Made by a program: the position numbers and the translations under genes. Below, piece by piece: positions 43,831 to 53,365 of a stretch of DNA of 64,000 bases (its first letter is position 1; each line of letters begins with the position of its first letter). Under the pieces are notes generated by a model, which saw only the letters and a list, made by a program, of their open reading frames with translations, searched no databases and was not told where the DNA came from. This DNA is from Bradyrhizobium sp. Y36 (GTDB taxonomy: Bacteria > Pseudomonadota > Alphaproteobacteria > Rhizobiales > Xanthobacteraceae), in the NCBI RefSeq assembly GCF_002531575.1, contig NZ_NWTI01000003.1, forward strand, positions 248,001 to 312,000, read 5' to 3'.

Positions 43831-44754
43831 TCATTTCGCCGTATCGATCCAGATCCCCGGCTCCGAACGCTCGCGAATATAGCTGACCAGGAAATCGGAG
43901 AAGACCCTGATCTTGGCGGGCAGCCTGACGCGGTTTTGATAGGCGATGTTCATGGTGAGCAGCGGCAGCTCCCAGCCCGTCAGGACGGGCACCAGCCGGC
44001 CGGCCGCGATATCGCCCTGCACGATGTAGAGCGGCTGGATCAGGATGCCGAGCCCTGCGCGCGCTGCACCACAGATGATCTGGCCGTCATTGCTGTCGAG
44101 CGTCGGCGCGATCCGGACCGTCTGCGTCGTGCTGCCCTGGCTCAGCCGCAGCGAATAGGGATCGTTGGCGAGGTTGTAGATCAGCATGTCGTGGCGGGCG
44201 AGATCGGCGGGGTGCTCCGGCCGGCCGTGCTTCTCCAGGTAGGACGGAGCTGCCGCGAGCACGCGGTGCATCTGGCCGATGCGACGGACGATGATGTTGG
44301 AATCCGGCTCGTGCTCGCGTGTGCGGATCGCGACGTCAATGCCGGCCTCGATGAAGTCCAGATAGCGGTTTGCGCTGATGATCTGCACGCTGAGATCAGG
44401 ATAGAGCGCGCGGAAGGCGGGCAGCATCGGCGCCAGATAGATCATCGCGAAGGACAGCGAGCTCGTCACACGCAGCATGCCCTTCGGCGACAGCGCGCGG
44501 TCCGAGACGGCGTCCTCGGCCTCGGCGAGCTCGTTCAACAGCGTGCTGCAGCGCTGCAGCAGTTCCTGCCCGGCTTCAGTCAGCCATTGCCGGCGCGTGT
44601 TGCGCTCGATCAGCCGGACTGCAAGCCGCTCCTCCAGCGCGCTGAGATGACGACTAGCGGCGGCGTTCGACATCCGCAGGATTTCGGCAGCTTTGGAAAG
44701 ACTGCCGAGTTCGGCGGTTTTGGCAAAGACCTCGAGTTGGAGCAGCCGGTCCAT
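43831..44754 (-). CDS. LysR family transcription regulator
   Basis: A 307-residue LysR protein. The winged helix LLQLEVFAKTAELGSLSKAA and SNAAASRHLSALEERLAVRL is followed by a two-lobed effector domain (SLSFAMIYLAPMLPAFRALY). It is the first gene leftward, 107 bp from the first gene of the rightward hydroxyquinol operon, with an inverted repeat between. A LysR protein at such a junction usually controls the divergent operon and itself. The effector could be a pathway intermediate; none can be named. Confidence 0.93.
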   Translation of the reverse strand: MDRLLQLEVFAKTAELGSLSKAAEILRMSNAAASRHLSALEERLAVRLIERNTRRQWLTEAGQELLQRCSTLLNELAEAEDAVSDRALSPKGMLRVTSSLSFAMIYLAPMLPAFRALYPDLSVQIISANRYLDFIEAGIDVAIRTREHEPDSNIIVRRIGQMHRVLAAAPSYLEKHGRPEHPADLARHDMLIYNLANDPYSLRLSQGSTTQTVRIAPTLDSNDGQIICGAARAGLGILIQPLYIVQGDIAAGRLVPVLTGWELPLLTMNIAYQNRVRLPAKIRVFSDFLVSYIRERSEPGIWIDTAK

Positions 44755-44784
44755 TTTTGCGGAATAAGGAAAAGAGACTTACAA

Positions 44785-44821
44785 ATTTTGACCTTTATTT
44801 CCGATTTCTGCAAGTCAAAAT
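44785..44821. promoter_or_regulatory. Inverted repeat in the lysR / hydroxyquinol operon junction
   Basis: ATTTTGAC (44785-44792) and GTCAAAAT (44814-44821) are perfect inverted copies separated by 21 bp, in an AT-rich 107-bp divergent promoter. Arm spacing of about two to three helical turns is compatible with binding of a LysR tetramer or of two dimers. Assignment to the neighbouring LysR is inferred. Confidence 0.6.
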
Positions 44822-44861
44822 ACCCCCAACAAAGCACTATCGCAGGCGAGGAAATCAGGAA

Positions 44862-45185
44862 ATGTCGGGCCCGATCAGGCACATCGTGATGTGGCGGCTG
44901 CGCGGGGAGACCCCCGAGGAGCGCTCGGCCGCCCGGGTCAAGGTCAAGACCCTGTTCGAGGGCCTCAAGGGACGGATCGACGGCCTCACCCATATCGAGG
45001 TCGGCATGGACGTCAGTGCCGTCGACTATGCCTGCGACGTGGTCCTGTTCTCCGAATTCACCGACCAGGCCGCGCTCAGCGCCTATGCCAACCATCCGGA
45101 ACATCTGCGCGTCCGTGAGGCGCTTGGCGACTTGCGGATCGGACGCTTCCAGGTCGATTATCCCATCAAAGAGACCGGCGCATGA
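44862..45185 (+). CDS. Dabb (stress-responsive alpha/beta barrel) protein
   Basis: A 107-residue ferredoxin-like fold protein. RHIVMWRLRGETPEE at the start and CDVVLFSEFTDQAALSAYAN, HPEHLRVREAL are the Dabb hallmarks. Dabb proteins include small dimeric enzymes and accessory proteins of ring-modifying pathways. First gene of the rightward catabolic operon. The ATG at 44862 is chosen because the upstream frame would cross the divergent promoter. The stop overlaps the next start (ATGA at 45182), showing coupling. Possible isomerase or cyclase-like role; not proven. Confidence 0.88.
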   Translation: MSGPIRHIVMWRLRGETPEERSAARVKVKTLFEGLKGRIDGLTHIEVGMDVSAVDYACDVVLFSEFTDQAALSAYANHPEHLRVREALGDLRIGRFQVDYPIKETGA

Positions 45186-46261
45186 TCGGTTCGTTCACCT
45201 TTGAAAACCTGCCCTGCCGCGTCGTGTTCGGCAGCGGAACCTTGGCTGCGGCGAAGGCCGAGGTCGAGCGGCTCGGCGGCACGCGCGCGCTGGTGCTGAC
45301 GACGCCGCAGCAGGAAGCGCAAGGCAAGAGTCTCGGAACCGCGCTCGGCACGCTCTATGCCGGCATCTTTCCCGGTGCCACCATGCACACGCCGGTCGAG
45401 GTCACCGAGCGCGCGCTCGCCGCGATGAAGGCATGCGAGGCCGACTGCGTCGTGGCGCTCGGCGGCGGCTCGACCACCGGCCTCGGCAAGGCGCTGGCCT
45501 TGCGCACCGGCGTCAACCAGCTCTGCATTCCCACCACCTACGCCGGCTCGGAGATGACGCCGATCGTCGGCCAGACCGAGAACGGCCTGAAGACCACGGT
45601 GCGCGACGCGGCGATCCTGCCGGAGACCGTGATCTACGATGTCGATCTCACGCTGACACTGCCGGCGCGCATGGCCGCGACCTCCGGCATCAATGCGATC
45701 GCGCATGCGGTCGAGGCGCTCTATGCGCGCGACACCAATCCCGTCACATCCCTGATGGCTGAAGAAGGCATTCGCGCGCTGGCCCGCGCCCTGCCCGCGA
45801 TTGCCGCAAAAAGCGACGACCGCGAGGCCCGCACCGAAGCGCTCTATGGCGCCTGGCTGTGCGGCGTCTGCCTCGGCACCGTCGGCATGGCGCTGCATCA
45901 CAAGCTTTGTCACACACTCGGCGGCACCTTTGATCTGCCCCACGCCGAAACCCACACCATCGTGCTGCCGCATGCGCTCGCCTACAACGCGCCTGATGTG
46001 CCCGATGCGGTGACGCGCATTTCGCGTGCCATCGGCGCAGCCGATGCAGCGCGGGGACTCTACGATCTCGCAAGACAGCTCGGTGCAAAGATGGCGCTCC
46101 GCGACATCGGCATGCCCGAGAGCGGGATCGACAGGGCGGCCGATCTCGCGGTGACCAATTTCTATTGGAATCCGCGGCCGCTCGACCGCAGCGCCATCCG
46201 CGACCTGATTGCGCGCGCCTGGGCCGGCCAGCCGCCGGGCACCATCAAAGCAGCGGCGTGA
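45182..46261 (+). CDS. Maleylacetate reductase
   Basis: A 359-residue iron-alcohol-dehydrogenase-fold enzyme of the maleylacetate reductase group, which turns maleylacetate to 3-oxoadipate with NAD(P)H. The family length (350-360) fits. VVFGSGTLAAAKAEVERLGG, VALGGGSTTGLGKALAL (nucleotide site), PTTYAGSEMTPIVGQTENG and a HHKLCHTLGGTFDLPHAETH segment identify it. In aromatic pathways this step follows hydroxyquinol 1,2-dioxygenase, whose gene is 3.4 kb downstream in the same operon. The ATG overlaps the Dabb stop. Confidence 0.95.
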   Translation: MIGSFTFENLPCRVVFGSGTLAAAKAEVERLGGTRALVLTTPQQEAQGKSLGTALGTLYAGIFPGATMHTPVEVTERALAAMKACEADCVVALGGGSTTGLGKALALRTGVNQLCIPTTYAGSEMTPIVGQTENGLKTTVRDAAILPETVIYDVDLTLTLPARMAATSGINAIAHAVEALYARDTNPVTSLMAEEGIRALARALPAIAAKSDDREARTEALYGAWLCGVCLGTVGMALHHKLCHTLGGTFDLPHAETHTIVLPHALAYNAPDVPDAVTRISRAIGAADAARGLYDLARQLGAKMALRDIGMPESGIDRAADLAVTNFYWNPRPLDRSAIRDLIARAWAGQPPGTIKAAA

Positions 46262-46265
46262 GGCG

Positions 46266-47630
46266 ATGCGGCGCACGCTGATCAGATCCGCGACCGTCAT
46301 CAGTATGGATGACACGATCGGCGATCTCGCGACCTGCGACGTGCTGGTCGAGGCCGACCGTATCGCCGATGTGCGCCCGTCGATCGACGTCGCGGCCGAC
46401 ACCGAGATCGTCGACGGCAAAGGCCGCATCGTCATTCCCGGCCTGATCAACGCGCACATGCACACATGGCAGACGGGCTTGCGCGGCTTCGCGGCGAACT
46501 GGACGCTGCTGGAATATTTCCGCCGCATGCATGCCGGACTCGCGACCGTATTCCGGCCCGACGACATCCACATCGCAACCCTCGTTGGTGCGCTGAACCA
46601 GATCAACCACGGCGTCACCACGCTGGTCGACTGGTGCCACAACAACCCGACGCCCGATCACACCGACGCTGCCGTGCGCGGCCTGATCGAGAGCGGCATC
46701 CGCGCAGCGTTCTTCCACGGCTCGCCCAAGCCGGAGCCGAAGCCGGGTGAGCCGCATTTCTCGGAAGTGCCGCATCCGCGCCGCGAAGTCGAGCGGCTGC
46801 TGGCCGGTCCGCTCGCCGATCGCGACGGCCTTGTTACGCTCGGGCTCGCCATTCTGGGCCCGCATTATTCGACGCTCGACGTCGCCATGCAGGATTTTCG
46901 CCTGGCGCGCGAGCTGAACCTGATCGCCTCGATGCATCAGGGCGGCGGTCCGGCGAAAACGCCCGGCGGCTGGGAGAAGCTGATCGAGGCCGGCCTCGTC
47001 GGCGCCGGCATCAACATCGTCCACGGCAATGACCTGCCAGACGATCTGCTCGACCGCATGGTCGATCTCGGCGTGTCCTTCTCCGTGACGCCAGAGAACG
47101 AGATGATCCAGGGCCACGGCTTTCCGATCACCGGACGGCTGCTCGAGCGCGGCGTGCGGCCGACGATCGGCATCGATCTCGAATCCGTTCTGGCCGGCGA
47201 TCTCCTCTCCGTCGCCCGTGTCGCGCTCTCGATGCAGCGGGCGCTCGACAATGCAGAGGCGCGGAAAACGAATGGCACCATTCCGGCGACGACCACGATC
47301 CCCGTGCGCGAGGCGCTGCGCTGGATCACGACGGAGGGTGCCCGGATGCTTGGCCGCGGGCATCAGATCGGATCGCTGACGCCGGGCAAGCTTGCCGATC
47401 TCGTCATCATCAACGCCAGCGAGCTCAATCTCGTCCCGGTGCACGATCCCGTCGCGACCGTCGTGATGCAGACGAGCCTTGCCAATATCGAGGCGGTCAT
47501 GATCGGCGGCGCCTGGAAGAAGCGAAATGGCCGGCTGCTGGTCGATGGACTTGAAGCGAAGAAGGAACGGCTGGCGCAATCGGGGCGGCGGCTGGTGCAG
47601 GACATCGAACGACAGGGGCGCGCCGCCTGA
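46266..47630 (+). CDS. Amidohydrolase of the TrzA/AtzA/8-oxoguanine deaminase type
   Basis: A 454-residue amidohydrolase with a metal-dependent TIM barrel. His64 and His66 in GLINAHMHTWQ are the first metal pair; further ligands lie in LIASMHQGGG and NIVHGNDLP, with an acidic residue in TIGIDLESVLAGD. The last domain has LTPGKLADLVIIN. This subfamily includes deaminases and the triazine chlorohydrolases. In the hydroxyquinol operon it may remove an amino or other leaving group, or open a ring; the reaction is open. The start at 46266 lies 5 bp after the reductase stop. Confidence 0.88.
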   Translation: MRRTLIRSATVISMDDTIGDLATCDVLVEADRIADVRPSIDVAADTEIVDGKGRIVIPGLINAHMHTWQTGLRGFAANWTLLEYFRRMHAGLATVFRPDDIHIATLVGALNQINHGVTTLVDWCHNNPTPDHTDAAVRGLIESGIRAAFFHGSPKPEPKPGEPHFSEVPHPRREVERLLAGPLADRDGLVTLGLAILGPHYSTLDVAMQDFRLARELNLIASMHQGGGPAKTPGGWEKLIEAGLVGAGINIVHGNDLPDDLLDRMVDLGVSFSVTPENEMIQGHGFPITGRLLERGVRPTIGIDLESVLAGDLLSVARVALSMQRALDNAEARKTNGTIPATTTIPVREALRWITTEGARMLGRGHQIGSLTPGKLADLVIINASELNLVPVHDPVATVVMQTSLANIEAVMIGGAWKKRNGRLLVDGLEAKKERLAQSGRRLVQDIERQGRAA

Positions 47631-47650
47631 GCGTCCCAGGGACAACAACA

Positions 47651-48553
47651 ATGATAGATGCTTCGAAAAACGTCGCTTTCATCGGGATCGGCAAGATGGG
47701 CTTGCCGATGTCGGTGCTGATCGCCAAGGCCGGATACGCCGTCACCGCGTTCGACCGGAGCGCGGCGCGGGCCGATGAGGCGCGTGCACAAGGCCTTTCG
47801 ATTGCAGCTTCACCGGCCGAGGCGGTGAGCGGCAAGGCCGCCGTCATCACATCCCTCCCCGACGACGCTGCTTTGCGCAGCGCGCTGCTCGGCCCCGCCG
47901 GCCTCATCGCAGCGATGGCCCCCGGAGCCGCCTTGATCGAGACCAGCACCGTGAGCGTCGAGGCCTCCACAGAGGTTGCGGCCGCGGCGCAGGCGCGCGG
48001 CATTGCCTATCTCCGCTCACCGGTCTCCGGTAATGCCAGCATCGTTCATACCGGCGCCCTCTCCTGCTTCGTCTCGGGTCCGAAGGACGCCTTCGAGAAC
48101 GCAAAGCCGTTGTTCGCCGCGTTCACCCGCGCCCAGACCTATCTCGGGCCTGCCGAGGAAGCGCGCTACGCAAAGCTCTCGGTCAATCTGATGATCGCAG
48201 TGTCGGCGGCGATGATGGCGGAAAGCCTGGCGCTGGCGCGCAAGGGCGGCATCGCATGGCAGGACATCCTGAAAGTGCTCGACGACAGTGCGGTCGCATC
48301 CCCCATGGTGAAATACAAGACCGCACCGCTGCGCACGCGCGATTTCGAGTCGACCTTCTCCTGCAAGCAGATGGCCAAGGACCTCGACTTGATCCTCGGC
48401 GCCGGCCATGCCGTCGGCGTGCCGTTACAGCTCGCCGCCCAGGTGCGCGAGACCTACGGCTCGCTGGTCGCGCAGGGCGACGGCGACACCGATTTCATCG
48501 CGACCGTCAAGCATCTCGAACGGCTGTCCGGTCTCGGCGAGCCCAAACTCTGA
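47651..48553 (+). CDS. Beta-hydroxyacid dehydrogenase (3-hydroxyisobutyrate dehydrogenase family)
   Basis: A 300-residue NAD(P)-dependent dehydrogenase. The Rossmann motif VAFIGIGKMGLPMSVLIAKA starts at residue 8. The substrate-site segment is LRSPVSGNASIVHTGALSCF, and the catalytic Lys175 and Asn179 are in YAKLSVNLMIAVSA. It oxidises or reduces a beta-hydroxy acid; 3-hydroxyisobutyrate, tartronate semialdehyde and related compounds are known for the family. The role in this aromatic operon is not clear. It begins 20 bp after the amidohydrolase. Confidence 0.92.
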   Translation: MIDASKNVAFIGIGKMGLPMSVLIAKAGYAVTAFDRSAARADEARAQGLSIAASPAEAVSGKAAVITSLPDDAALRSALLGPAGLIAAMAPGAALIETSTVSVEASTEVAAAAQARGIAYLRSPVSGNASIVHTGALSCFVSGPKDAFENAKPLFAAFTRAQTYLGPAEEARYAKLSVNLMIAVSAAMMAESLALARKGGIAWQDILKVLDDSAVASPMVKYKTAPLRTRDFESTFSCKQMAKDLDLILGAGHAVGVPLQLAAQVRETYGSLVAQGDGDTDFIATVKHLERLSGLGEPKL

Positions 48554-48567
48554 TCCACGGAGCCTCC

Positions 48568-49452
48568 ATGCGTAACTTCAACGAGAACACGATCACCGAC
48601 GCGGTGCTGGAGCGGATCGCGGGCGCGTCCGATCCGCGCATCAAGGAGGTCAGTGAGGCACTGGTGCGGCACCTGCACGCCTTTGTCCGCGAGGTGCGGC
48701 CGACCCAGAAGGAATGGGAGTTCGGCATCGAGTTCCTGACCCGCACCGGGCATATGTGCGACGACAAGCGTCAGGAATTCATCCTGCTGTCGGATACGCT
48801 AGGCGTCTCCATGCTGGTCGATGCGATCAACCACCCCGTGCCGGAAGGCGCGACCGAGACCACCGTGCTCGGCCCGTTCTTCGTTCAGGCCGCGCCGGAA
48901 AAGGACAGCGGCGCCGACATCTCCGGCCCGATGCAAGGCGATCCGATGCTGGTCACCGGCTCGGTCTCAACCGTCGACGGCAAGCCGCTCGCAGGCGCCG
49001 TCGTGGACGTCTGGCATTCCGATGACGACGGCTATTACGACGTGCAACAGCTCGACCAGATCGGCGATCTGGCGATGCGCGCCCGCTTTCACACCGACGC
49101 CAACGGCCACTTCCATTTCTGGTCGATCAAGCCCGCCGCCTACCCCGTCCCGCATGACGGCCCGGTCGGAGACATGCTGGAGGCCCAGGGCCGCCATCCC
49201 TGGCGTCCCGCGCATGTCCATTTCATGATCTCGGCACCGGGCTTCGAGCCGCTCGTGACGCACGTGTTCGTGGCCGGTGACAAATATCTCGACAGCGACG
49301 TGGTGTTCGGCGTCAAGGACAGCTTGATCCGCGAATTCACCAGGCAGCCCGCCGGCCGTGCGCCGGATGGTCGCATGGTGGACGGCGAGTATTTTCACCT
49401 CAATTACGATTTCGGCCTGAAGCAGGTCGCAAGCAACGCAAGAGCCGCCTAA
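48568..49452 (+). CDS. Intradiol ring-cleavage dioxygenase, hydroxyquinol 1,2-dioxygenase type
   Basis: A 294-residue non-heme Fe(III) dioxygenase. It cleaves the ring of hydroxyquinol (1,2,4-trihydroxybenzene) to maleylacetate. The N-terminal helical dimer domain (REVRPTQKEWEFGIEFLTRT) is followed by the core (ETTVLGPFFVQAAP, VVDVWHSDDDGYYDVQQL). Iron ligands by family position are Tyr157, Tyr192 (AAYPVPHDGP), His216 and His218 (RPAHVHFM). Start at 48568 with CGGAG upstream. Together with the maleylacetate reductase it forms the lower hydroxyquinol pathway. Confidence 0.94.
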   Translation: MRNFNENTITDAVLERIAGASDPRIKEVSEALVRHLHAFVREVRPTQKEWEFGIEFLTRTGHMCDDKRQEFILLSDTLGVSMLVDAINHPVPEGATETTVLGPFFVQAAPEKDSGADISGPMQGDPMLVTGSVSTVDGKPLAGAVVDVWHSDDDGYYDVQQLDQIGDLAMRARFHTDANGHFHFWSIKPAAYPVPHDGPVGDMLEAQGRHPWRPAHVHFMISAPGFEPLVTHVFVAGDKYLDSDVVFGVKDSLIREFTRQPAGRAPDGRMVDGEYFHLNYDFGLKQVASNARAA

Positions 49453-49507
49453 GCTCGGGGCGGCGACGGGCCGGCAAGAGTCCGACAGGGAGCAGACGGG
49501 GAGAAGG

Positions 49508-50902
49508 ATGGGACCGCGGGTCAGCACGACGGCATTGGCCGATCGCCTCTCGGGCATGATCGGCCCGCGCGCGAGCGTTGCGCGCGGCGTGCTCGATCAG
49601 CATGGGCAGAGCGAGTCGCATTATCGCAATTTGCCGCCGGATATCGTCGTCTTCCCTGAAACCACGCAGGAGGTCGCCGAGATCGTCAAGCTGTGTGCGA
49701 GCGCGCGCATGCCGATCGTGCCGTACGGCGCCGGGACGTCGCTCGAAGGCAATGCGGCCGCAGTCGCGGGTGGTGTCTGCTTCGACTTCGCGCGCATGAA
49801 CAAGGTGCTGAGCGTGCACGACAGCGACATGGATGTCGTGGTGCAGCCCGGCATCACCCGCAAGCAGCTCAATGCGGAGCTGCGCAACACCGGCCTGTTC
49901 TTCCCGATCGATCCCGGCGCCGACGCCTCGATCGGTGGCATGACGTCCACTCGCGCCTCCGGCACCATGGCGGTGCGCTACGGCACCATGAAGGACAACG
50001 TCATGGCGCTCGAGGTGGTGCTGGCCGACGGCCGCATCATCCGCACCGCCAGGCGCGCCCGTAAATCCGCCGCCGGCTATGATCTGACGCGCATGTTCGT
50101 GGGCGCGGAAGGCACGCTTGGTGTCATCACCGAGATCACGCTGAAAGTGCATCCCGTGCCGCAAGCGATCTCGGCCGCGGTCTGCAGCTTCGACAGCTTG
50201 CGCGATGCCGTCGACACCGCGATCTCCGTGATCCAGTCCGCGATCCCCGTCGCGCGCATCGAGCTGCTCGACGACGTCATGATGCGCGGCATCAACGCCT
50301 ACGCCAAGCTCGGCTATCGCGAGACGCCGACGCTGTTCTTCGAATTCCACGGTTCCGAAGCTTCCGTCGCCGAACAGGCCGAAGCGGCGCAGACAATCGC
50401 GGCTGACCACGGCGGTCATGGCTTCGCCTGGGCGAAGGCACAGGAAGACCGCAGCCGGCTCTGGCACGCCCGCGACAACACGCTCTATGCCGGCCTCGGC
50501 CTGCGGCCCGGCGCGCGCGCCGTGATCACCGACGTCTGCGTGCCGATCTCGCGTCTCGCCGAATGCCTCACCGAGACGCGGCGCGATGCTGACGAGCATG
50601 GCTTCACCGCGCCGATCGTCGGCCATGTCGGCGACGGCAATTTCCACATGCTGATCCTGATCGATCCGGCCAAGCCCGAGGAGGCTGAAGCCGCCAAGGC
50701 GCTCCAGGCCCGCATGGTCGCCCGCGCCATCGCCATGGACGGCACCTGCACCGGCGAACACGGCATCGGGCTCGGCAAGATCGACTATCTCGCCGACGAG
50801 CTCGGCGAGGCCGTTGACGTGATGCGATCCATCAAGACCGCGCTTGATCCGGACGGGCTGATGAACCCCGGCAAGATCTTTGCGAGCGGAGACAAACCAT
50901 GA
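49508..50902 (+). CDS. FAD-linked oxidase (D-lactate/glycolate oxidase GlcD type)
   Basis: A 464-residue VAO-fold oxidase or dehydrogenase. The FAD-binding half shows VVFPETTQEVAEIVKLCASA, MPIVPYGAGTSLEGNAAAVA and MFVGAEGTLGVITEITLKVH. The C-terminal half has GHVGDGNFHMLILIDP and CTGEHGIGLGKIDYLADELG, the standard markers of D-2-hydroxyacid oxidases. Substrates of relatives include D-lactate and glycolate. In this operon it may oxidise a 2-hydroxyacid side product or side chain; unproven. The stop overlaps the ATPase start (ATGA at 50899). Confidence 0.93.
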   Translation: MGPRVSTTALADRLSGMIGPRASVARGVLDQHGQSESHYRNLPPDIVVFPETTQEVAEIVKLCASARMPIVPYGAGTSLEGNAAAVAGGVCFDFARMNKVLSVHDSDMDVVVQPGITRKQLNAELRNTGLFFPIDPGADASIGGMTSTRASGTMAVRYGTMKDNVMALEVVLADGRIIRTARRARKSAAGYDLTRMFVGAEGTLGVITEITLKVHPVPQAISAAVCSFDSLRDAVDTAISVIQSAIPVARIELLDDVMMRGINAYAKLGYRETPTLFFEFHGSEASVAEQAEAAQTIAADHGGHGFAWAKAQEDRSRLWHARDNTLYAGLGLRPGARAVITDVCVPISRLAECLTETRRDADEHGFTAPIVGHVGDGNFHMLILIDPAKPEEAEAAKALQARMVARAIAMDGTCTGEHGIGLGKIDYLADELGEAVDVMRSIKTALDPDGLMNPGKIFASGDKP

Positions 50903-52422
50903 GCGACGCGCTCCCGATCGAGGTCACCTCGCCCACGCCGCTCTTGGAGCTGCGCGGCATCAGCAAGGAGTTCCCCGGCGTCAAGGCGCTGGACGACGTG
51001 TCCTTTGCCGTCTACCCCGGCGAAGTCCACATGCTGCTCGGGGAGAACGGCGCCGGCAAGTCGAGCCTGATGAAGGTGCTGTGCGGCGCCTACCGCGCCG
51101 ATGCCGGCGAGTTCTATTACAACGGCGAGAAGGTCGCGATCTCGTCCACGGCGGATGCGCAGAAGCTCGGCATCGCGGTGATCTTCCAGGAATTCTCGCT
51201 GGTTCCCTATCTCGATATCGCCCAGAACATCTTCCTCGGACGTGAGCCGAAGGGCCGCATTCCCGGCACCATCGACCGCCGCAGGATCTTGGCCGACGCC
51301 AGGCGCGTGCTCGATACGATCGGCTTCGACATCGATCCCTCCACCACCGTCGACAAGCTCGGCGTCGCCCAGCAGCAGATGGTCGAGATCGCGAAAGCGA
51401 TCAGCCAGAACGCCCGCATTCTCGTCATGGACGAGCCGACCGCGGCGCTGTCCGACCGCGAGACCGAGCTGCTGTTCGCGCTGATCGCGCGGCTGAAGGC
51501 CGACGGCGTCTCGATCGTCTATATCTCGCACCGCATGGCCGAGGTGTTCGCGCTCGGCGACCGCATCACGGTCTTGCGCGACGGCCGCCGCATCGACGGC
51601 GTCAAGCCGGCCGATGTCTCGCCGGACCAGCTCGTCCGCATGATGGTCGGCCGCAACGTGGACATGACCTATCCGCGCAACTTTGCCGACAAACCGGGAG
51701 AGCTCCTGCTCGAGGTCAAGGGCCTCTCCGCTTCGACCGGCATCTCCGACATCAACATCGAGGTGCGCCGGGGCGAGATCGTCGGCCTGTGCGGCCTGGT
51801 CGGCTCGGGCCGCAGCGAGGTCGCCCGCGCCATCTTCGGCGCCGATCCCGTGACGTCGGGCGAGATCGTCTTCGACGGCAAGACCATCTCCGGCGAGCCT
51901 GACCTCGCCGCCCGCCGCGGCATCGCGCTGATCCCGGAGAGCCGGAAGAGCGAAGGGCTCGCGCTGCTACGCTCGGTGAGCGACAATCTCGTGGTCTCCG
52001 CGCTGAAGAAGCTGTTTCCGAGCGGCCTGTTCGACCAGCGCAGCGCCCAGCGCACCGCCGACGGCCTGATCCGGCAACTGCGTATCGCCACGCCAAGCGC
52101 GCGGCAGACGGTCGGCCTGCTCTCCGGCGGCAACCAGCAGAAGGTCGTGATCGGCAAATGGCTGGCGGCGGGCTCAAAGCTATTCATCTTCGACGAGCCG
52201 ACGCGCGGCATCGATATCGGCGCCAAGTCCGAGATCTTTGCGCTGATCGACCGGCTCGTCGCCGAGGGCGCGGCAGCACTGATGATCTCGTCCGAGCAGA
52301 TCGAGATCTGCCATGTCTGCGACCGCGCCTATGTGATGCGCGAGGGGCGCATCGCCGGGCATCTGACCCGCAACGAACTGACCGAGGAAAACATCGTGCG
52401 ATTGGGGATGCATCATGCGTGA
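50899..52422 (+). CDS. Ribose-type sugar ABC ATPase (importer 2)
   Basis: A 507-residue double ATPase with the same architecture and length as the leftward one (40721-42244). The first half has [37 protein letters not shown] and ILVMDEPTAALSDRET. The second half has [31 protein letters not shown] and FIFDEPTRGIDIGAKSEIFA. The start overlaps the FAD-oxidase stop and the end overlaps the permease start by 8 bp. It energises an importer inside the hydroxyquinol operon, so its substrate is probably the pathway's starting compound. Confidence 0.95.
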   Translation: MSDALPIEVTSPTPLLELRGISKEFPGVKALDDVSFAVYPGEVHMLLGENGAGKSSLMKVLCGAYRADAGEFYYNGEKVAISSTADAQKLGIAVIFQEFSLVPYLDIAQNIFLGREPKGRIPGTIDRRRILADARRVLDTIGFDIDPSTTVDKLGVAQQQMVEIAKAISQNARILVMDEPTAALSDRETELLFALIARLKADGVSIVYISHRMAEVFALGDRITVLRDGRRIDGVKPADVSPDQLVRMMVGRNVDMTYPRNFADKPGELLLEVKGLSASTGISDINIEVRRGEIVGLCGLVGSGRSEVARAIFGADPVTSGEIVFDGKTISGEPDLAARRGIALIPESRKSEGLALLRSVSDNLVVSALKKLFPSGLFDQRSAQRTADGLIRQLRIATPSARQTVGLLSGGNQQKVVIGKWLAAGSKLFIFDEPTRGIDIGAKSEIFALIDRLVAEGAAALMISSEQIEICHVCDRAYVMREGRIAGHLTRNELTEENIVRLGMHHA

Positions 52423-53365
52423 GGCCGCGGTCGTCTCGGAGCCCAATCCGCTGCAACGGATTCCCGGTGTCGCCATCGTGCTGGTGCTGCTGATCGCGCT
52501 GTTCAGCGCGATCGCGCCCGGCTTCCTCTCGATCGCCAACCTCTCCAACGTGCTGGTGCAGTCGACCATCCTGACCATGCTCGCGCTGCCGATGACCTTG
52601 ATCATCATGACCGAGGGGCTGGACCTGTCGATGGGCGCGGTGCTGACGCTGACCTCGCTCTGCGTCGCCATCGTCTCGCTCGCGACCAAATCGATGCTGC
52701 TGGGCCTCGGCGCCGGCCTGCTCGTGGGCACGGCCTTCGGCGTCGCCAACGGCTGGCTGGTCGCCATCCTCGGCATCCCGCCCTTCGTCGCGACGCTCGG
52801 CACGCTCGGCATGGCGCAGGGCCTGTCGCTGATCGTCAGCGACGGCCAGAGCGTGGTCGGCATCCCCCACAGCGTGCGCGATATCTATTCGGCGACGCTG
52901 CTGGGCATTCCCGTGCCGATCGTGATGGCGCTCGTCACCTACGCGGCCTTCCACGCGCTGCTCTATCACACCCGCTTCGGCACCTACATCTTCGCGCTCG
53001 GCGGCAACCGCGAAGCGCTGCGTTATGCCGGCCTCTCGCCCAACAAGCTGCTGATCGCGGTCTACGCGATCGGGGGCGCCATGGCCGGCATCGCGGGCCT
53101 GCTGATGACGGCGCGGATGAATTCGGGTCATCCCACCGCCGGCCTCGGACTCGAATTCGACGCCATCGCAGCCGTTGCCGTCGGCGGCACCTCGTTCGAA
53201 CGCGGCAACGGCTGGCTGCTCGGCACGCTGCTCGGGGTGCTTTCCGTCGGCGTGCTGCGCAACGGGCTGAACCTGATCTCGCTGCCGTCCTCGGTGCAGG
53301 TCGCCAGCGTCGGCGTCCTCGTCATCGTTGCCCTGTTCCTCGACGGCCTCCGGAGCCGCGCATGA
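52415..53365 (+). CDS. Ribose-type sugar ABC permease A (importer 2)
   Basis: A 316-residue RbsC-type permease. Markers are LALPMTLIIMTEGLDLSMGA, YIFALGGNREALRYAGLSPN (the coupling loop) and AIAAVAVGGTSFERGNGWLL. Eight to ten hydrophobic helices. The start overlaps the ATPase gene by 8 bp and the stop overlaps the second permease start (ATGA at 53362). Probably forms a heterodimer with the following permease. Confidence 0.93.
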   Translation: MREAAVVSEPNPLQRIPGVAIVLVLLIALFSAIAPGFLSIANLSNVLVQSTILTMLALPMTLIIMTEGLDLSMGAVLTLTSLCVAIVSLATKSMLLGLGAGLLVGTAFGVANGWLVAILGIPPFVATLGTLGMAQGLSLIVSDGQSVVGIPHSVRDIYSATLLGIPVPIVMALVTYAAFHALLYHTRFGTYIFALGGNREALRYAGLSPNKLLIAVYAIGGAMAGIAGLLMTARMNSGHPTAGLGLEFDAIAAVAVGGTSFERGNGWLLGTLLGVLSVGVLRNGLNLISLPSSVQVASVGVLVIVALFLDGLRSRA

